Positions 51,419-62,900 of a DNA stretch of 64,000 nucleotides are shown here, in pieces (position 1 is the first letter of the stretch; every line of letters begins with the position of its first letter). The notes beneath the pieces were generated by a model that was given only the letters and a program-made list of their open reading frames with translations, was not told the DNA's origin and did not search any database. The position numbers and the translations under genes are program-made. Source of the stretch: Limnomonas spitsbergensis. Taxonomy: Eukaryota > Chlorophyta > Chlorophyceae > Chlamydomonadales. The stretch lies in NCBI GenBank assembly GCA_037349105.1, contig JAYJMM010000086.1, positions 1,647,501 through 1,711,500 on the forward strand, read 5' to 3'.

Positions 51419-53645
51419 CTAGGGGACAGAAGAAAATTGGAAAAAAGTGAAGGGACGGACAGAAGGCTGGAAAAGAAAGACAAAGGAAGTGCCAGCCTCT
51501 GAAAAACGTCTTCGCCTCAACATAACGATATCTACCACATCGTCCACAAAAGCCAAGGCATCCCACCCAAGCCTGCCCCGGTACAACTCAAAGAAGTCTC
51601 TAGCACCGTTCGGATATCCTGCCCATCCCCGTTCCCTTAGTTGATCCAGCACGTTGGGGCATTGAAAGCATGCATGCAACGCGTCCCCCACATGCTCACC
51701 GTCGCCCCTAGCCCAACCTCGCTAGCAGCACCGTCTTTCACGCTGCTGACCGCTGCGCCGTCCTAGAGTGTCAGCCGTGCTGACGGCGCCAAGCCGCAGC
51801 CTTCAGTTCGTGTGCACGCAAGCACACTCGCTTCGGCAGGTGCGGCCCCTGGCCTGCGCCAGCAGCACGGTACCCGCCGTAGACTAAAACCAGGTGTGGT
51901 AGGCGGCCGCAGACCTGTGTTCAGTGGCAGGATTTCTAGGGACCCCTCTGCCAGCTGCATGAAGCTACGCCCGCTTGTACGCTGCATCAACTAGCGCTAA
52001 CACCTCTCTGACAGGTAGCGGCTGTAGGTCAGTCGCTGTCTGACGCAGTTTGGGAACGGCTGATCCCAGCTCCAGCTCTAGAAAGGCACCTAGCAATTCA
52101 CTGCACCAATTGCGCCCTCCGTTGCCCTGGCTGACAGCAAGCTGCATGTTGGCCGCCATGGCTACTGCCATGAGTGGGCTGTCTGGCTGTGCTGCTGGTG
52201 CGACCGCTGCGTTGTAGAAGCGAAGTACATGCTGCCACCAACTTCGCTGTAACGGCTGGATCTGCAGCTCCCTCATCACCCTACAACTGGCAGCGGACGG
52301 AGGTAGCCCTGCAGCCTGATGTATAGCCCTGCAGCCTGACGTAGATGCTGGAGGAAGCTGGACTGCATCCTGCTCTTGAGGCAAAGCCGCGGCCTGAGGT
52401 GGTCGGTGGCCCACACCACATCACCGTAGTTAGTTGGCCGCAGGCGCTGCATAGATAAACGCCAACCGGATGCGAGTAGGCAGATGATGCCTGAGGTGCA
52501 ATTGGCGGCCATGTGGCGGACACGCTGCAACGCCGCAGCCAACTAAAGGCACCTCTCTGGTCTCTACCTTGCACGGCCTTCCTCATGCTGCCGCCCTCGT
52601 GCTGAATGATGCCCAAGAACTTATAATCCTGGACACGCTTCAGCACTGTCCTATTGGGGCCATTGATACACGCAAGTATGGGCTCATTGCTGGCCCTTCG
52701 CAGCTAGTACGCGGCAGCCAAAACACCAATATCTCTGTCTTGCTAACGTTGACCTTCAGCTGCTTGACCACCGCATATTCATGCAAGGCATGTACTCTAT
52801 CTCCATGCCGGGCTTCTGCTGGCTACTAGCAGGGTGAGACCATCCGCATGTATGAGGCACTGAGTCTTTGCCTCGCCCCCAGCATTATGCCTTCTGAAGG
52901 GCACTGGGCTGCGATCATGTCCGGCAGCAGATCGCTGATATAGAGATTATAGAGGAGGTAGGGGACTGAGTGGGCAGCCCTGCTTGAAACCGCGGGTGCA
53001 AGGCACACTGGCACAGGGCCAGTGTTTTATGGCTATCTGTGAGCGTGTAGAACGCACCTTAGTAGAGCGCTTGCACAGCACGTAACAAGCATGAAAGCAT
53101 GTGAAGCCGCTCAGACAGGTGCTGCCAAACTAAGCTGCTCCTGTGGCACACATTCATAGGCCTTGGTGAAATCAACAAAGGTCACGTGCACGGTACCACG
53201 GCCTGTAGCTGCCCGTTGCGCATGAAGTGCATGCCTCAAGAGAAAATCAGCCTGGAGTGTGCTACGGCGCTGCTGAAAGCCGAACTGTTCAGGTGAAATG
53301 TGCTCATGTAAGCGTGCCCACTGATCAGCAACGGCGGTTAGTATGCTAGCATACCACAGCCGGTACATCACGCTGGTGATCAATGGCAATGGGCTGGTAG
53401 TTACCTGGGTCAAGGGGGTCGCCCTTCTTGTAGATGGGCTGTATTCTGACAGGTTGCCATGCACTAGGCATTGCCCCCCGAACCGCCTTCGAAGTCATCC
53501 AATCTTGTGGCACGTCCCTGATGATATGCCGCTGCTCCCCACCGGAGGTGTCGTCTACCAAGGCCAGCTTGATAAAAGGAGCTGCCATGCCATCCAGGCC
53601 CGCCGCGGTATTGATGCACTCGCATGGGGGAGAAAGCTCGGTCAA
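51419..53645 (-). pseudogene. Decayed LINE-type reverse transcriptase (copy III)
   Basis: The fullest LINE copy. From 53,645 leftwards: AGLDGMAAPFIKL and PIYKKGDPLDPGNYQP (intact N-terminal RT motifs, 53,346-53,645), a frameshift, then EQFGFQQRRST and VDFTKAYECV (motif A, near 53,160), NLYISDLLPDM after motif B, and a damaged motif C (the ADD of copy I is lost in the SASYMRMVSPC frame). Next come FLGIIQH, the WWQHVLRFYNAA region (51,965-52,414) and the Cys/His tail (51,419-51,691). It lies between the converging 3' ends of genes X and Y. Confidence 0.85.
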
Positions 53646-55187
53646 TGGAAGAGGCTCTATGATGTGCAGACTGTCAGCCGTACCAGGAACAAATAAAGGT
53701 TAACTCCACTGAGTCAGGAAATTTGGCAGGGCCTACACTTACATTGGTGCAATAGGAACTAACCCAGCAGGGGACACAGAACCATGGTATAAGAAACAAA
53801 AAATGCGGAAATTCTGAGGGCATTCATACATTTAACGTTTTGTACCAGCTCATAAGCATTGCCGGTATGCTCTCTGATACTGTACCAATGTATGGTATTG
53901 AGATCTGGAGAGTTCAAGACCATTCCTTGCAACGAAATTCGGCCATGACTCGAGTTAACTATGACGCATGCAGACGGACTAACACCTCTATGCTGGGGTG
54001 TGGAAGGAAAATATGTGCCTGTCGGTCGCATGCCCGTCAAGGCCGGAGGGGCACGATGAGTTGAACACCCATAAATTCATGCCACCAGAATGAGCCCATG
54101 TTTTGGCCATGACTTGGGCAGCCAGCCTATCTGAACACCATAACAAGGAATTATTGTCTAAAACTGCCACTTCTATACTAGGCTATGGTTGCCACGTGCC
54201 CCTCAAGGCAGGGCCAAAGGGACATGATAAGGAGAAAATCCAGAAATCTTGTCCTTAGAAGGATCCCATATTTTGGCCATGGGTCGGACAGCCTGCCAGA
54301 AAGTCATGTCAACCAAACTTGGTAAATTAATTACTTGAATGCTGGGGCATGATGAACAGCTTTTCACTTCTGTCAACATGCAAAAACTCCAGAGAGCAAC
54401 ATGCTGGGCATGCGGGCAAGGCGCTGAGCATGTGGGTACTGATGGCGCTAAACCCACTAACAGGGCACACGCGAGCATGCGGATGGGGCGCTTTACATGC
54501 GGGAAGTGCGTTGCACCCACCTGCAGAGCTATGCGCAGGATGCTAGCAGGACGCAGTGTGAGTGTGCATGCGGACGGTGCGCTCGGTGTGTTGTTAAGGC
54601 GCCACGGCCCGACACATGTGGGCCAGGTGCTCTGTTAACTGGTAGGCGGTGCAGAGCATTGTGCATGCTGATAGGGTGCTGTAGCAAGGAGCAAGGAACC
54701 TCCAGCCTCTCATCTGCTGGATATCAACACCAAACCACCACCAAACCACCACTCAACAATACAGCCTTGCTTCTCTGTGGCTGTAATTCGACTATCTGAT
54801 TCATCAGAGCAGCTCATCATCAACCATTCGCCCAGCAAGCAAATTATCACCAAAGCTCGGCCACAACTGGTCAAGAGATCGTCCCAGACGTCCAAGAGTC
54901 CTCCTGACAATCGAGGCTATCGAGACTTTGTCAACAGTGTAGAAAAATGTGAGGAGTTAAGAGCTTTCACCTGTTTTCCAGCTGCCTGAATCCGCTGAGT
55001 TACAGCAGTGGATCCATATGCTCTTCACTATCAACCCTGTTGAGTTATGAGTACTTAATTAGCGTCTTGTGTTATTTTGGCTTGGCTCACCCATTCCTTA
55101 CTCCTTAGGGTGCACCTATTCACTGCGACATCAACACAACTCTGTGAACGAGAGAACATACTAGTCTTACATTTAGGCCGGGCATCC
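53646..55187. other. Intergenic, LINE to gene Y 3' end (copy III)
   Basis: Reverse-complement match to 11,622-13,132. It includes the GCATG/GCGC-rich stretch (54,390-54,640) and the paired ~170-bp imperfect repeats near 53,990-54,300. No gene is seen. Confidence 0.5.
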
Positions 55188-56989
55188 TTACATTTTCCTC
55201 ATCTCCATTGCATACATCACATCCGCTGCGGTACACGTCCATGAGCGAGCCAAGTGTCGCAACATGCTGCATGTCCCAGCTGCATCTGCATCCAGTTGCT
55301 GTTGCCTCATCAGGCGAGGGCAAGTGGGGCCAAAGGCCACTACAGCAGATAGGAGCAGTGTGGGCACAGCCTGCAAGAAGCAGCCCCCCTTCGAATGCTC
55401 ATCATCTGCCTCTCCATAGCTGTCTGCGAGCTCCATCCTTGGACACGGATCAAAGCTGACTTGCATGGCAGCGGCAATCCTGGACAGGTGGCTATCAAGC
55501 AGGCCTTGGTTGAGGAGCCGCACGCAAATGCTGCGGCAGAGGTTGGCCGCAGCCAGGCACGTGACGCAGAGACTGGGCGAATACCACGCACCGCCGACTA
55601 GGACTGCCAGCAGCAAGCGCTGATTGGACATTGCCTCGCGCAACTCAGCCGATAGCCAGGCTGGAAGCTGCTGTACCTTGCCTTGCCCGTCTGTCACATG
55701 CAACATGGCATGCAACAGCAGTAGCTCAGGCACCAATGCTGCAAGATCCATAGCAGACGGCGTTCCTTCCATGAGCCCTAGAGGCCCGGTGATGTGTGAT
55801 CCTGAAGGGCAGCAAGGCAGGACCCCGTTGCTACTGCTGTTGCTGAGGCCGCGACCTACACAGGCAGGCAAGGCGGATCCAGGTGTACATCCCCCCTGGC
55901 TGGAGTCACTCAGCCTGTCCAACACGGCCGCAAGGACGGTCCGGATCCAGGGGTGCCACGTCAGGTTTGTGTGGCGTGCAAGCAGCAGCGACAAGCCGAT
56001 CAGCGCCTGCGACCGGACGTGGATGCAGTCCTCCTCCGAGCTGCCATTTTGAAGCAGCATGAGCAGCACCTGAGGGGAGTATGGCTGCTGCTCCTCCTGA
56101 TGGGATAGGCCGCTGCGGCCCAGGAGCAAAGCCCACAAGCATGAAAGGGATGAGGCCCGGAGACGGCTGTCCGACGTTGGCGCCAAGATCATGCATGTCA
56201 AAGCATCGAACTCAGCCTTTGCCGGGCCATCATCAGGGTGGGTGGGTGGGCCAGCGACTGCATCTTCACATCCAGCATAAGGAACCGATGGCCGGCCATC
56301 TTCACTGATAAAGCCGCAGGCAGTGGCGCACACAGACATTGCTCTGAGGTGAAGCGCTGCCTCCAGCAGTGGCAGCACAATGCCGGTTGAGCAAACCTCG
56401 TGCTGAGCCCTCCACGCACTCCCGAACGCCCAATCGAGAGCACTGGAGTTCACGCTGCCGATCAGCTGCCTCGCCGCACGTTCCAACTCTGGGCTGTTCA
56501 GTGCAATCAAAGCGGGCACGTGACCTTGCCCTGACACACACAACCTCTGCACCAACTCTCGTTCCTTCAGATTCACTGCGAGCTTGAAAGACTGGAGCAG
56601 GAGGTAGTTGTGAAGGGCTCCTGAGGTGTCCACGGCAGAGCTCGCCGTGATCCCCAACTGTTGCATGCTCAGCTCCCGTCCCGCCCAGATCTTCTCCACG
56701 GCACTGAGCTGCTGACTTGCAGCGCCCACCAACGCGGCAACAAAGCCGCTGGGTCCCCCCGCATGGTCCAGCTTTCCCGGAGACAAGGAGCCACACGCTG
56801 ATAACAACTCGCCAGTCAGCGCCATGCAGGAAAGCAGGTGCAGGCAGCTCAGCGCATCGCCCGCTGTGCTGCCATGCTTGAGAACGAGCATGCGGAGCGC
56901 ATTCACAACGCCTTGCTCAAGAAGTGTACAAGAAGCAGTCTGCCGAGCAGGCAGGGCAGGGCAAACATTTAGAGCTTGACACACTTTCT
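55188..56989 (-). CDS. Gene Y last exon
   Basis: About 600 open codons from the acceptor GGTGCAG (or GCAGAG, which fits the frame better) to the stop in AAAATGTAAGG. The copy III/copy I duplication boundary (56,181) falls inside this exon. Confidence 0.75.
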
Positions 56990-59900
56990 CTGCACCAGGC
57001 GACGCACCAATCAGCAGACAGCAGGGGTCCAATTATGAAGGGAAGGGAAGGGCTAGCATTTGAAGCGTGACGTGCCATATCAGCAGGCAGCAATACAAAT
57101 GGTCCTAATATTCATCGCGGGTAACAATTACCAATAATTCAGATTTGATTCCAATTTCCCTGTTCTTGTCAACCCTTTGTCTGCAAAAGACACAAGCAGG
57201 AGTCCCACGCACCCCACACCCTCCCAGTGCACCCACTCTCGACACATCATCGCTTTGAACAGCCGAGCTCATCAGCCGGAGGATGACCAGAGGGGTGGAG
57301 GCTGTGCTGGGCGTGCCCGGCCTTGCAAGCTGCTGCAGCGTCCGGAGGAGCAGCACCAGGCAGTGCGGCAGGCGGACAAGCAGCTGGGTGGCCACGTGAA
57401 CCGCGTGCTCGGAAAGAGAATCCCTCCCAGCGATAACCAAACCGCAAGCCAATGCTGCAGCTTCCGAAGGGGCTGGCCAGGAACCGCTGATTGCATCCAC
57501 GGAGCTGAGCAGCAGCTGCTCAGCGCACCTGCAAGCCAGGGGATGCGGTGGCTTGCCGGATAAATGCATGCTGTGGTCAAGTGGCATAAACGAGGATGCA
57601 TGTCAGGGCACAGCAGCACAACAGCACAGCATCGACAGGCAAGCCAAAGGTAAAGTTTTGTGAAGATTTACAGTCCAGCGGGGCAATACAATTGATGCAT
57701 GGCACAGGTGCTCGAAAACCGCTTTAAGCATAAAATCAGCTTGGACACTGGACAGCGGGCGAAAAAACAGTGACCCCCCTGGGCAAGCAAACTGCACACA
57801 ACCAGGGACAAGTGGCGTGGGAATGACCCCCCTAGTGCAATAGATGAACCCTGCCGAGTGGACTACTGCTCGGTATGTGATGATCCCTGCTGGACGGCAT
57901 GCCCAGGCCTGCATCAGAGCTGGCCCATCTATTATAAAACAGTGTCCCCCTGGGCAAGCAACCAACGCACAACCGCAGACTAGGGGTGGTGGGGGTATTC
58001 AGGGTTTCCACCTGTCCAGGAGCTGGGTCCCGCAGCCCTGAAAGATAAAAAGTTGCACATCACCGAGGAGCGGAAGAGGTTGGGAAGAGACAAAGCCCTC
58101 ATAACGCCTACGCCAAGGAAAGAGGTCTGAGCCCCCAGAGGCCTGAGCCATCCTAATGCCTACGCCAAGATAAGAGGTCGGGAAGAGACAGAGCCCCCAT
58201 AACAGACGCCTAGTGCTTACCTGGGGAGCTCTTGGCTGTGCTCAAGTACCCAGTGGCTGATTTGCGTCTGCAGCCCCGCCTGCTGGGGCACAGCAGCCAG
58301 GTACACCTGCACGGCCGGTCCCAGTCGCTCAGGCTCGCTGAGCAACGGCTGGCTGCCACCCTGATGGCACTCCGCCTGCATGAGCAGCAGCAGGCAGCGC
58401 TCAAACAGCGCCAGCTGGCAGCCACCGGGGGGCCGCGCCTGAGGCTGGGGTGGGCAGGTGCGGCATAAGACCTCACAGAGAGTGTCCAGTAGCCAGTCGT
58501 GCGGGACATAGGGCGAGGCGCTTGCGGAGGAGCCAGGCTGAGAGGCGGCCAAGCAGCCGCTGACAACGTTGCACACTGCACATGCGGACACGACGGCTGC
58601 GGCCAGGAATAGGTCCTCCGTGTCGGGACCGTGCGGCTGCGTCAATCCTGAGGGGGAGTAGGCAGCGTAGGTGTGCACTGTCAGCTACGGCTCAGCTAAA
58701 GTCACGGATGTTGGTGTGATATGAGTGATATGAGTGGGGGGGGTCAAGAATGTAACTGGCTACGGCTCAGCTGGAGTCACGGATGTTGGTGTGATATGAG
58801 TGACATGAGTGGGGGGGTCAAGAATGTAACTGGCTACGGCTCAGCTGGAGGCACGGATGTTGGTGTGATATGAGTGATGTGAGTGGGGGGGTCACGAATG
58901 TAACTGGCTACGGCTCAGCTGGAGTCACGGATGTTGGTGTGATATGAGTGATATGAGTGGGGGGGGTCAAGAATGTAACTGGCTACGGCTCAGCTGGAGT
59001 CACGGATGTTGGTGTGATATGAGTGACATGAGTGGGGGGGTCAAGAATGTAATTGGCTACGGCTCAGCTGGAGTCACGGATGTTGGTGTGATATGAGTGA
59101 TATGAGTGGGGGGGGTCAAGAATGTAACTGGCTACGGCTCAGCTGGAGTCACGGATGTTGGTGTGATATGAGTGACATGAGTGGGGGGGGTCAAGAATGT
59201 AACTGGCTACGGCTCAGCTGGAGGCACGGATGTTGGTGTGATATGAGTGATGTGAGTGGGGGGGTCACGAATGTAACTGGCTACGGCTCAGCTGGAGTCA
59301 CGGATGTTGGTGTGATATGAGTGATATGAGTGGGGGGGGTCAAGAATGTAACTGGCTACGGCTCAGCTGGAGTCACGGATGTTGGTGTGATATGAGTGAT
59401 GTGAGTGGGGGGGGGGGGGGGGGGGTCAAGAACGTAACTGGCTACGGCTCAGCTGGAGTCACGGATGTTGGTGTGATATGAGTGATGTGAGTGGGGGAGT
59501 CACGAATGTAACTGATTGAAGCCTCATGACCATGTGCCAATGTCTATCCTGAGGTGCAGCAAGCAGCATGGGATTGCACATGACAAGTGTGACCAACCGG
59601 GTGTATCAGCTCAGTTGCAGTTCAGCTCAGTTGCAGCTCAGTTGCAGTTCAGCTACATTTGCAACTCTGTCATTGTAGGCGTGACATGGGTACAAAAAGG
59701 CCGTTCGACTTTGTTGGCAATGTTCGTCCTGGGATGGGGCAAGCAGCATGAGAGGGTCCGACAAACCTAGAAGGTAAATTATTTTTCTGACCCACAGGGA
59801 GGCACAGTTTGGGGGGCAAGAGGCACGGAGGGTGGAGAATTCGAGCAGCAGGAGGACAGTCGTTTATTCTCTTTCACAACAAGACAGCTCTGGAGGGGAG

Positions 59901-62900
59901 TGGACCAGGATGAGCATGTGCTCAGGTTCATGTCTGCATTGGCAATTGTCCTCCTGGCACGCTGGCTCAATCAGGCACTCCCCTGCATCCACAGACATGT
60001 CAAAGGATAACAGTTGTGTGTGCTCATCCGCTAAAATGTGAAGCTTTTGGAGGGAGCAATTTGGACGAGCATCACCGCAGTTGCGCACCCTAAAATGTCG
60101 TTGTTACAGTCTTCGTCTCCACCCGATGGCCCTAAAATAAAAACGGAAAGTTGAAGTGAAGGCGGGTGACCAACACAGAGCAACAAAAGGACAATTCCAA
60201 AGAATAAATGTTAGTTCACATTTACAGAACAAGCCCTAGAGAATTTTCAACAACCTTCCCTTGCCTAAGTCATGCCACAGGATTTAGGGTTTAGGGTTTA
60301 GGGTTTAGGGTTTAGGGTTCAGGGTATACAGTTTAGGGTTGCGCCTAGCAGGGACCGCCACCAGACCAGTCACCAACGCAGCCTGACACGTGCAACCTGT
60401 CACCCACATGCCTCCACTCACCAGTAAGGGGTTGCCGCTTCAAGGACCAGTGTCAAAGCAGCCTCACAGTCCTTTGTCACCCACATGCCTCCACTCACCA
60501 GCAGGGGTTGCCGCTTCAAGGACCAGTATCAAAGCAGCATTACAGTCCTTTGTCACCCACATGCCTCTACTCACCAGTAGAGGTTGCCGCTTCAAGGACC
60601 AGTGTCAAAGCAGCCTCACAGTCCTTTGTCACCCACATGCCTCCACTCACCAGCAGGGGTTGCCGCTTCAAGGACCAGTATCAAAGCAGCATTACAGTCC
60701 TTTGTCACCCACATGCCTCCTCTCACCAGCAGGGGTTGCCGCTTCAAGGACCAGTGTCAAAGCAGCCTCACAGTCCTTTGTCACCCACAAGCCTCTACTC
60801 ACCAGTAGGGGTTGCCGCTTCAAGGACCAGTGTCAAAGCAGCCTCACAGTCCTTTGTCACCCACATGCCTCCACTCACCAGCAGGGGTTGCCGCTTCAAG
60901 GACCAGTATCAAAGCAGCCTCACAGTCCTTTGTCACCCACATGCCTCCACTCACCAGCAGGGGTTGCCGCTTCAAGGACCAGTGTCAAAGCAGCCTCACA
61001 GTCCTTTGTCACCCACATGCCTCTACTCACCAGTAGGGGTTGCCGCTTCAAGGACCAGTGTCAAAGCAGCCTCACAGTCCTTTGTCACCCACATGCCTCC
61101 ACTCACCAGCAGGGGTTGCCGCTTCAAGGACCAGTGTCAAAGCAGCATTACAGTCCTGTGCCACCCACATGCCTCCACTCACCAGCAGGGGTTGCCGCTT
61201 CAAGGACCAGTGTCAAAGCAGCCTCACATTCCTTTGTCACCCACATGCCTCCACTCACCAGTAGGGGTTGCCGCTTCAAGGACCAGTGTCAAAGCAGCCT
61301 CACAGTCCTTTGTCACCCACATGCCTCCACTCACCAGCAGGGGTTGCCGCTTCAAGGACCAGTGTCAAAGCAGCATTGCAGTCCTGTGCCACCCACATGC
61401 CTCCACTCACCAGCAGGGGTTGCCGCTTCAAGGACCAGTGTCAAAGCAGCCTCACAGTCCTTTGTCACCCACATGCCTCTACTCACCAGCAGGGGTTGCC
61501 GCTTCAAGGACCAGTGTCAAAGCAGCCTCACAGTCGCAGCAGTGGGCCTGAGCCAGGGACCGGGCCAACTCTCCCTTGCTGAGCTCAGGAGGTCCTTGAC
61601 TGCTCTGTGGCCGCCACGCCTGCCTGTCGTGTTCGGAGTCGGGGAAGAGAAGCAGCAGCAGGTGCCAAGCCTGGGCACAGCCCTCGTCACAGCCACCATC
61701 CGCGCAAGAGGATGCGACGTGGAAGGACCAGCTGTGTGCAGGGAGGTGTGAAGGTGTGAAGGTGTGAAGGTGTGGAGGTGTGAAGGAAACGTGAGCTTGC
61801 TGCTGTCCAGGTGAAGAGTCACGGGTTCTTATCCGCTCAACACGTGCGTACAGCTCATGCTCGCTGTGCAGCTGACCGGCCAGTCAGGTTGCTCGCAATA
61901 AAGCCAGTCATTTATAATTTTGTGTCGTCAAGATTGACTTCTTTCGGTGTATTCGGGTTTTGGGTGAAGGGGTGTAGGGACCCTAAACCCTTGACCCTAA
62001 ATTAGGCTTGGGGACATGTCTTGAACACCTGCAATATGGGATGGACCAGTGCCAAAGTAAACCCACTGTTATGATTAGCATTGGTATGGGACTCCATCCA
62101 GGATACCCATACAATGCAGCCGCAACAGACGAGGCCGCAAAAGTGTATTTGGACCCAGATTTGGACCTAGATAACCGGTATTTGAAACAGATCCTTCACC
62201 TCATAACAATACACATGGCCCCACCTGATGAGGTCCAGCGCAATCAATCTGGACCTAGATAACCGGTATTTGAAATAAATGCTTCACCTCATAACAATAC
62301 ACATGGCCCCACCTGATGAGGTCCAGCGCAATCTATCTGGACCTAGATAACCGGTATTTGAAACAAATGCTTCACCTCATAACAATACACATGGCCCCAC
62401 CTGATGAGGTCCAGCGCAATCAATCTGGACCCAGATAACCGGTATTTGAAACAAATGCTTTACCTCATAACAATACACATGGCCCCACCTGATGAGGTCC
62501 AGCGCAATCAATCTGGACCCAGATGACCGGTATTTGAAACAAATGCTTCACCTCATAATAATACACATGGCCCCACCTGATGAGGTCCAGCGCAATCAAT
62601 CTGGACCCAGATAACCGGTATTTGAAACAAATGCTTCACCTCATAATAATCCATATGGCCCCACCTGATGAGGTCCAGCCCAATCAATCTGGACCCAGAT
62701 AACCGGTATTTAAAACAAATCCTGAACCTCGTAACAATCCATATGGCCCCACCTGATGAGGTCCAGCGCAATCAATCTGGCTCTGAACGTGGCCACGGCA
62801 TCCAGCAGCTGCGGCTGTTGACCAGCGAGGCAGTCTGCCCATCCCATGAGGGAGCACACCGAAGACAACGCCTCCATGAGGGGTGATAGGCTGTCCAGGT

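Noticed and set aside
60390..61751. Plus-strand 453-codon ORF with 76-residue repeats
   Set aside because: It runs entirely on the 76-bp minisatellite, which has no stop in any plus frame. A second frame (60,508-61,551) is equally open, and the opposite strand has a gene with matching splice phases.
61517..61822. GTGAGG at 61,531 as the donor of gene Y exon 3
   Set aside because: Using it leaves a T that forms a TGA stop with the first bases of the next exon. The GTGAGT at 61,481-61,486 keeps the frame and is a better consensus.
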